DNA from: Anaerolineales bacterium UBA6663
GTDB taxonomy: Bacteria > Chloroflexota > Anaerolineae > Anaerolineales > UBA6663
DNA length: 9,861 bases
Assembly (NCBI GenBank): GCA_002455335.1
Contig: DKKP01000023.1
Location: forward strand, 300-10,160
Direction of reading: 5' to 3'
A model generated the notes under the pieces. That model made no database searches, was not told where the DNA came from, and worked only from the letters and a program-made list of their open reading frames with translations. Numbering within the stretch: position 1 is the stretch's first letter; each line of letters opens with the position of its first letter. This document shows, piece by piece, positions 6,107 through 9,861 of the stretch. The translations under genes were made by a program, and so were the position numbers.

Positions 6107-7113
6107 GCGATCAACATGGCATCGCCAAACGAAAAGAAACGGTATCCCTGCGACTTGGCTTCTTCATAGGCCGCAAGGATGCGCTCACGCCCGGCCAGCG
6201 CCGACACCAGCATCAACAGCGTCGACTTGGGAAGATGGAAGTTCGTGATCAACCCGTCGATCACGCGCCACTTGTAACCGGGTTGAATGAACAGATCCAC
6301 GACGCCCTCAAACGTTTGAAGCGCCCCACCCTGCGCCGCCGCCTCGAGCGTGCGTGTAGTCGTCGTTCCTACGGCGATCACGCGTCCGCCGGCCGCCCGG
6401 GTCGCGGCGATCGTTGTGACCGTCTCGGCCGGCACAGTGCACCACTCGCCGTGCATGTGATGTTGGCTGAGATCCTCGCCCTTGACTGGTTGAAACGTGT
6501 CGGAGCCCACGTGCAACGTGACCTCCGCCCGCCCGATCCCGGCAGCAGCGAGGCGCGTCAGCAACTCGGGTGTGAAGTGCAGACCGGCTGTGGGCGCAGC
6601 CGCTGAACCCGGGTTGTGGGCATAGACGGTCTGGTAACGCTCCGGATCCGTCAACCGGGTATGGATATAGGGCGGCAGCGGCATCTCGCCGGCCTGGCTC
6701 AGATAACCCCGAATATCGTCGGAGAACGCTACGACGCGCCGGGGACCCTCGAGCACGTCGACCACTTCGGCCGTCACCGGCGCAGCATCGAGCGCGTACC
6801 GCGTCCCGACGCGAGCGCCCTTGCCACCGACGAAACACTCCCACGACGTTCGATCGATCTGGCTCAGCAACAGGATCTCGCCTCGGCCACCTGTGGATTT
6901 ATGCACCGCGAGCCGCGCCGGGATCACGCGCGTATTGTTGAAGACCAACAGATCCCCGGGCCTGAGTAGCGTCGGTAATTCGTGGAAAACGCGATGGCCC
7001 ACCGTATCGTCTTCGCGCGGGAGCAGAAGCAACCGCGACGAGTCGCGCGGCTCGATCGGGGTCTGCGCGATGAAACCCTCGGGGAGGTCGTAATCGAAAT
7101 CAGAGAGGCGCAT
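6103..7113 (-). CDS. queA: S-adenosylmethionine:tRNA ribosyltransferase-isomerase
   Basis: QueA transfers and isomerises the ribosyl moiety of SAM onto preQ1 at position 34 of tRNAs with GUN anticodons, making epoxyqueuosine. The protein has 336 residues, near the family's 340-356. Motifs are the N-terminal DFDYDLPEGFIAQTP (5-19), FNNTRVIPARL (58-68), GEMPLPPYI (142-150), GSAAAPTAGLHFT (169-181), HVGSDTFQPV (201-210), TTTTRTLE (250-257) and the C-terminal GYRFFSFGDAMLI (323-335). It starts eight bases after the DUF2905 stop with no clear Shine-Dalgarno, consistent with translational coupling in the ruvB - DUF2905 - queA unit. No other queuosine gene is in the window. Confidence 0.97.
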   Translation of the reverse strand: MRLSDFDYDLPEGFIAQTPIEPRDSSRLLLLPREDDTVGHRVFHELPTLLRPGDLLVFNNTRVIPARLAVHKSTGGRGEILLLSQIDRTSWECFVGGKGARVGTRYALDAAPVTAEVVDVLEGPRRVVAFSDDIRGYLSQAGEMPLPPYIHTRLTDPERYQTVYAHNPGSAAAPTAGLHFTPELLTRLAAAGIGRAEVTLHVGSDTFQPVKGEDLSQHHMHGEWCTVPAETVTTIAATRAAGGRVIAVGTTTTRTLEAAAQGGALQTFEGVVDLFIQPGYKWRVIDGLITNFHLPKSTLLMLVSALAGRERILAAYEEAKSQGYRFFSFGDAMLIA

Positions 7114-7121
7114 GGCTAGGG

Positions 7122-7370
7122 TCAGCGTCGCCCGAACCAGGCGATCAGGTTCACAACCACGGTCAGGACAAGGCTGATCACGATCGAGGTCGCCAGAGGA
7201 ATCGATACGCGAAACCCGTCGCTGCCGAAGGCGAAGTCGCCCGGTAGGCGCCCGAACGGCAGGTTGAGCCGCGTGAGGCCCCAGACCAGGCCTCCCAACA
7301 CGACCAGGCCCAGGCCGATCAACACGAGTGCGCGCCCCAGCTGGCTGCCATCCATCTGAAACGGCCTCAC
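7122..7370 (-). CDS. DUF2905-family small membrane protein
   Basis: The function of this family is unknown. The 82-residue protein has two TM segments (about 14-32 and 56-77) separated by the family's hallmark [17 protein letters not shown] loop (36-48) and a polar strand ([11 protein letters not shown]). DUF2905 genes often sit beside ruvA/ruvB and queA, as here. The start shown is a GTG overlapping the ruvB TGA stop (GTGA), which would couple translation. A second candidate is ATG 7355 (codon 6, 77 residues), with GAGG nine bases upstream. That shorter form fits family N-termini equally well. Confidence 0.88.
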   Translation of the reverse strand: MRPFQMDGSQLGRALVLIGLGLVVLGGLVWGLTRLNLPFGRLPGDFAFGSDGFRVSIPLATSIVISLVLTVVVNLIAWFGRR

Positions 7371-8392
7371 ATCAAACGCGGCTGCTCGCCGACAGGCGGC
7401 GGCTCGATGCCCAGATGCACGTATGCCGCGCGCGTCGCCGTTCGACCCCGCGGCGTGCGATCGAGAAAACCCCTCTGCAGCAGATAGGGCTCAACCACGT
7501 CCATGATCGTGTCGGCCTCCTCGCTGATCGCGGCCGCGATCGTCTCGAGCCCGACCGGGCCGCCGCCGTACTTCTCGATGATGGCCTTGAGCACGCGGCG
7601 GTCGATCTCGTCGAGGCCGAGCGGATCGACCTCGAGCAGGTCGAGGGCCTCGGCCGCCACAGCGGGCGTGATCACGCCGGAGGCGCGCACCTGAGCGTAA
7701 TCGCGGACGCGCTTGAGCAGCCGCAGCGCGACGCGTGGCGTGCCACGCGCCCGACGCGCGACCTCGGAGACTCCGCCCGGCTCGGCCGGCGCCTCGAGCA
7801 AACGCGCCGCGCGCCCGACGATCGACTCCATCGCCGGCTGGTCGTAATAGTCAAGCCGGAACGTCGCGCCAAAGCGTGCGCGCAGGGGCGCCGTCATCAG
7901 CGCCAGCCGGGTCGTCGCGCCGATGACCGTGAACCTCGGCAGCGAAAGTCGGATGCTGCGCGCGCTCGGCCCCTTGCCGATCACGATATCGAGCGCGTAG
8001 TCCTCCATCGCCGGGTAGAGCACTTCTTCGATCGCACGCCCGAGGCGATGGATCTCGTCGATGAAGAGGATGTCGCCGGCGCGCAGGTTTGTCAGAATCG
8101 AGGCCAGATCGCCCGGACGTTCGATGGCGGGCCCGGCAGTCACTTTGACATTGACGCCCATCTCATTGGCGATCACGTGTGAGAGCGTGGTCTTGCCCAG
8201 GCCCGGGGGGCCGTAAAACAACACGTGATCGAGCGGCTCTTTACGCCCGCGCGCCGCGTCGATCAGGATGCCCAGATTCTCCCGAACTTTGTCCTGCCCG
8301 ACAATGTCGCCGAGCTTCTTGGGCCGCAGCGCGTAATCGACATCTTCGGGCTTCTTTTCCGGTCCAAGCAGGCGCTCATTTGTTTCAGTCAT
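7367..8392 (-). CDS. ruvB: Holliday junction branch migration ATPase RuvB
   Basis: RuvB is the hexameric AAA+ motor that drives Holliday-junction migration with RuvA during recombinational repair. From ATG 8392 the protein has 341 residues, the normal length. An open upstream extension to 8488 adds 32 residues unlike the family, runs into the intergenic inverted repeat, and is rejected. Motifs are the N-terminal [11 protein letters not shown] (23-33), Walker [10 protein letters not shown] (61-69), Walker B DEIH (112-115), sensor 1 GATTR (158-162), the Arg-finger region LRARFG (170-175), sensor 2 GTPR (217-220) and the C-terminal winged-helix [12 protein letters not shown] (306-317). ruvA and ruvC are absent from the window. 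No Shine-Dalgarno precedes the ATG, and a perfect TATAAT on the minus strand is placed for a leaderless transcript. It is the first gene of the ruvB - DUF2905 - queA unit. Confidence 0.97.
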   Translation of the reverse strand: MTETNERLLGPEKKPEDVDYALRPKKLGDIVGQDKVRENLGILIDAARGRKEPLDHVLFYGPPGLGKTTLSHVIANEMGVNVKVTAGPAIERPGDLASILTNLRAGDILFIDEIHRLGRAIEEVLYPAMEDYALDIVIGKGPSARSIRLSLPRFTVIGATTRLALMTAPLRARFGATFRLDYYDQPAMESIVGRAARLLEAPAEPGGVSEVARRARGTPRVALRLLKRVRDYAQVRASGVITPAVAAEALDLLEVDPLGLDEIDRRVLKAIIEKYGGGPVGLETIAAAISEEADTIMDVVEPYLLQRGFLDRTPRGRTATRAAYVHLGIEPPPVGEQPRLM

Positions 8393-8399
8393 TGGCTCG

Positions 8400-8405
8400 A
8401 TTATA
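8400..8405 (-). promoter_or_regulatory. Consensus -10 box (TATAAT) for ruvB, likely leaderless
   Basis: ATTATA on the + strand reads TATAAT on the minus strand and ends eight bases before the ruvB ATG. Initiation about seven bases downstream would fall at 8392-8393, the start codon itself. No good -35 is visible; that position falls inside the left arm of the neighbouring inverted repeat. Confidence 0.55.
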
Positions 8406-8408
8406 CGG

Positions 8409-8491
8409 CGAATGCAGGTGGAGGATGGGAGCGGAGAAGGGATCGGGCTGAACCCGAGCGCCGCTTCGCTTCCATCTCCCACCTGCATTCG
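8409..8491. repeat. 83-base imperfect inverted repeat between divergent ruvB and upp
   Basis: Two 25-base arms (8409-8433 and 8467-8491) are inverted copies matching at 22 of 25 positions. The outer 13 bases, CGAATGCAGGTGG and CCACCTGCATTCG, match perfectly. A 33-base centre contains a smaller stem, TCGGG-CTGAA-CCCGA (8443-8457). The element fills most of the 141-base divergent intergenic region, between the candidate -10 boxes of ruvB (8400-8405) and upp (8503-8508). It is upstream of both predicted transcription starts, so it would act as DNA (operator or cruciform) rather than as an mRNA leader. No target-site duplication is seen, so a miniature mobile element is not supported. Confidence 0.8.
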
Positions 8492-8502
8492 ATCCGGTCA
8501 AG

Positions 8503-8508
8503 TACAAT
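8503..8508 (+). promoter_or_regulatory. Candidate -10 box (TACAAT) for upp
   Basis: TACAAT lies 25 bases before the upp ATG at 8534, so the leader would be about 19 bases and would include the GGAG ribosome-binding site (8524-8527). No convincing -35 is seen at the right distance; that position falls in the right arm of the inverted repeat, which might mean activator dependence. Confidence 0.4.
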
Positions 8509-8533
8509 GGGCCAACTCACCTCGGAGAAACCC

Positions 8534-9163
8534 ATGAGCGACAACGTCTTCCCCTCGAAGCACCCGCTGGTGGCTCACAAGCTGGCGCTTTTGCGCAGCG
8601 TCGAGACCCAGCCCAAGAAGTTCCGCGAATTGGTGCGCGAGATCTCGATCTTGCTGGCTTATGAGGCCACGGCGGATCTCGACCTCAAACCGGTCGAGGT
8701 CACCACGCCGATGGGCCAAACGATCGGTCAGGAGCTCACCTATGACATCGGGCTCGTGCCGATCTTGCGGGCCGGCCTGGGGATGGTCGAGGGCGTCTGG
8801 GAGATGGTGCCGCAGGCCGAGGTCTGGCACATCGGGCTCAAGCGCAATGAGCGCACGCTCGAGCCGATGCAGTACTACGCCGTCAAACCGGTCGAACCAC
8901 ACGTGCAGGTTTGTTTGATGCTCGACCCGATGCTGGCCACCGGCGGCTCGGCCTCGGCCGCGATCACGCTGCTCAAGTCGTGGGGCGTCAAACGCGTCAA
9001 ATATCTGGGCCTGATCGCGGCGCCCGAAGGGATCGCGCGGCTGCAGGTCGACCACCCGGACGTGCCGATCCACATCGGTGCGGTCGACAGCCACCTGAAT
9101 GAGGTCGGCTACATCGTGCCCGGCCTCGGCGACGCCGGCGACCGCATGTACGGGACCAAGTAG
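8534..9163 (+). CDS. upp: Uracil phosphoribosyltransferase
   Basis: Upp makes UMP from uracil and PRPP in pyrimidine salvage. The start is ATG 8534 with GGAG (8524-8527) six bases upstream. An in-frame ATG at 8507 overlaps the -10 box and is rejected, as is the open frame back to 8225. The 209 residues match the family (about 208). Motifs are HPLVAHKLALLR (10-21), PILRAGLGM (76-84), the PRPP-binding loop LMLDPMLATGGSA (128-140) and the uracil-binding C-terminus IVPGLGDAGDRMYGTK (194-209). The gene is complete. It diverges from ruvB across the inverted repeat. The DNA encoding its very conserved C-terminus is immediately followed by sequence that looks alphaproteobacterial, so the 3' end may be where two genomes meet. 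Confidence 0.96.
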   Translation: MSDNVFPSKHPLVAHKLALLRSVETQPKKFRELVREISILLAYEATADLDLKPVEVTTPMGQTIGQELTYDIGLVPILRAGLGMVEGVWEMVPQAEVWHIGLKRNERTLEPMQYYAVKPVEPHVQVCLMLDPMLATGGSASAAITLLKSWGVKRVKYLGLIAAPEGIARLQVDHPDVPIHIGAVDSHLNEVGYIVPGLGDAGDRMYGTK

Positions 9164-9260
9164 GCTTAACCCGGCGTTCACCTTTTGCGGTGGCGGCGGC
9201 CCGCAGTTAACCTTTGCCGAACGGGATGTTGCGCAGGGTGCGGCGTTCGAGGTCCCTTCC
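9164..9260 (+). other. Intergenic segment after upp; candidate taxonomic junction
   Basis: This 97-base segment contains TTAACC-type motifs (TTAACCCGG at 9166-9174 and GTTAACCTTTGCC further on), a style common upstream of Rhizobiales genes. A short TGCGG/CCGCA inverted repeat lies between them. No promoter with both boxes is convincing. GAGG (9249-9252) is the ribosome-binding site of the next gene, eight bases before its ATG. The boundary between the two sequence styles would lie in the end of upp or in this segment; I cannot fix it to the base. Confidence 0.4.
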
Positions 9261-9824
9261 ATGCTGCGCAACGTCATCCTGCTGGGCATCTGCATCGGCT
9301 CCGCCACCTCGGTGCCGATCCTCTACCAGGCCAATCCGGAGAGCTTCCACCGCCTTTCCGGGATGGTGACCGGGTCGGCGCCGCAAGAGGAAAGCCGGAT
9401 CGAGACCGTCCAGCGGATCGGACGGGGCGGCGGTCCGGTCTCCAACCCTTCGGCGCGCAAGGTCAGCCTCGAGGCCGACGGGCGCGGGCATTTCCTGGGC
9501 GAGTTCAGGATCAACGGCCGGGCGGTCACGGCGATGGTCGACACGGGGGCCACCGTGGTGGCGATGAACCTGTCGACGGCGCGCAGGGCGGGAATCAGCG
9601 TCGGACCGAAGGATTTCCGCCACAAGGTGACGACGGCGAACGGCGAGGTGCGGGCGGCGGCGGCGACGATCGCCACCATGCAGATCGGCCGCATCGCCAT
9701 CGACAATGTCGAGGCGCTGGTGCTGGAGGACAAGGCGCTGAGCGGCACGCTGGTCGGCGTCAGCTTCCTCAACAGGCTGTCGCGCTATCAGGTCGAGAAC
9801 GGGACGCTGATGCTGGCGCAGTAG
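9261..9824 (+). CDS. TIGR02281-type clan AA (retropepsin-like) aspartic protease, membrane-anchored
   Basis: This is a predicted single-domain aspartyl protease that would act as a dimer. Substrate and role are unknown. The start is ATG 9261, with GAGG eight bases upstream, giving 187 residues. The open frame back to 9099 runs inside upp and is rejected. A hydrophobic N-terminal segment (5-22) is a membrane anchor or uncleaved signal. A variable linker (about 25-65) leads to the protease domain (about 66-187). That domain contains GHFLGEFRINGR (76-87), the catalytic motif VDTGATVVAMN (93-103) with Asp94, and the C-terminal motif LVGVSFLNRLSRYQVENG (164-181). The sequence, especially the N-terminal MLRNVILLGICIGSA, resembles Rhizobiales members of TIGR02281, unlike the neighbouring genes. 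Confidence 0.88.
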   Translation: MLRNVILLGICIGSATSVPILYQANPESFHRLSGMVTGSAPQEESRIETVQRIGRGGGPVSNPSARKVSLEADGRGHFLGEFRINGRAVTAMVDTGATVVAMNLSTARRAGISVGPKDFRHKVTTANGEVRAAAATIATMQIGRIAIDNVEALVLEDKALSGTLVGVSFLNRLSRYQVENGTLMLAQ

Positions 9825-9861
9825 GGGCTGTTGGCGTAGGCGCCCCCTCCACCACTTCGTG
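9825..9861 (+). repeat. GC-rich hairpin and start of an alphaproteobacterial-style intergenic palindrome, cut by window end
   Basis: After the protease stop, GGGGC pairs with GCCCC around a short spacer, a possible terminator. It is followed by CCCCCTCCACCACTTCGTG. The CACCACTTCGTG(G) part is a small palindrome of the kind scattered between genes in many Alphaproteobacteria, flanked by C-rich CCCCCTCC tracts. Only the first half is in the window, so this is a resemblance. Confidence 0.4.

Noticed and set aside
7328..8182. 284-residue plus-strand frame opposite ruvB
   Set aside because: It is an antisense shadow; ruvB carries the complete AAA+ motif set.
8393..8488. RuvB N-terminal extension to 8488
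   Set aside because: Its 32 residues do not resemble RuvB and come from the intergenic inverted repeat; ATG 8392 gives the normal length.
8409..8491. Miniature transposable element (MITE)
   Set aside because: Inverted arms exist, but there is no target-site duplication, no transposase-like context and no second copy in the window.
8225..8533. upp extension back to 8225 or to the ATG at 8507
   Set aside because: The first runs antisense through ruvB; the second overlaps the -10 box. ATG 8534 has GGAG at proper spacing and the family length.
8498..9307. 269-residue minus-strand frame opposite upp
   Set aside because: It is an antisense shadow of a complete uracil phosphoribosyltransferase.
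1..9861. CRISPR array, defence island, prophage, tRNA or rRNA genes
   Set aside because: No spaced direct repeats, no phage or defence protein motifs and no tRNA-like or rRNA-like sequence were seen.

Overview
The window holds ordinary bacterial chromosome from a high-GC organism. The visible genes are a ferritin fragment and complete genes for threonine aldolase, a small membrane protein, a nitrilase-superfamily protein, a RluD-type pseudouridine synthase, LspA, MgtE, QueA, a DUF2905 protein, RuvB, uracil phosphoribosyltransferase and a TIGR02281-type aspartic protease. There are no CRISPR arrays, insertion sequences, phage genes or RNA genes that I can support. The gene order ruvB - DUF2905 - queA, leaderless or poorly Shine-Dalgarno-led starts and protein style suggest a Gram-negative-like or Terrabacteria lineage such as Chloroflexota. 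This is inference, not a placement. The last ~700 bases look alphaproteobacterial (Rhizobiales-like), so the window may be chimeric or contain a transfer boundary just after upp.

Layout: bases 2-421 (+) are the 3' part of a ferritin gene, which runs tail-to-tail into a long minus-strand cluster. Read in its own direction that cluster is lspA (4357) - rluD - nitrilase homologue - small membrane protein - ltaE (489). The two sides meet at a strong inverted repeat (430-481) that can serve as a bidirectional terminator. Bases 4358-4744 are a 387-base divergent intergenic region. It carries a weak candidate promoter toward lspA and a near-consensus promoter toward mgtE (TTGACA-18-TACAAT). The mgtE side has a ~225-base leader with a possible 16-codon leader peptide and several hairpins. 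mgtE (+) then converges on queA, their stop codons sharing the palindrome CTAG. queA is the last gene of a minus-strand ruvB - DUF2905 - queA operon. ruvB diverges from upp (+) across an intergenic region with an 83-base imperfect inverted repeat and a consensus -10 box placed for leaderless ruvB mRNA. The final gene (+) is a membrane-anchored retropepsin-like protease.

Functionally these are housekeeping genes: iron storage, amino-acid metabolism, lipoprotein maturation, rRNA and tRNA modification, Mg2+ uptake, recombination and pyrimidine salvage. The points that deserve a second look are: a nitrilase homologue with glycine in place of the catalytic cysteine; the structured mgtE leader with a short proline-ending ORF; the ruvB/upp inverted repeat; and the apparent taxonomic discontinuity after upp.
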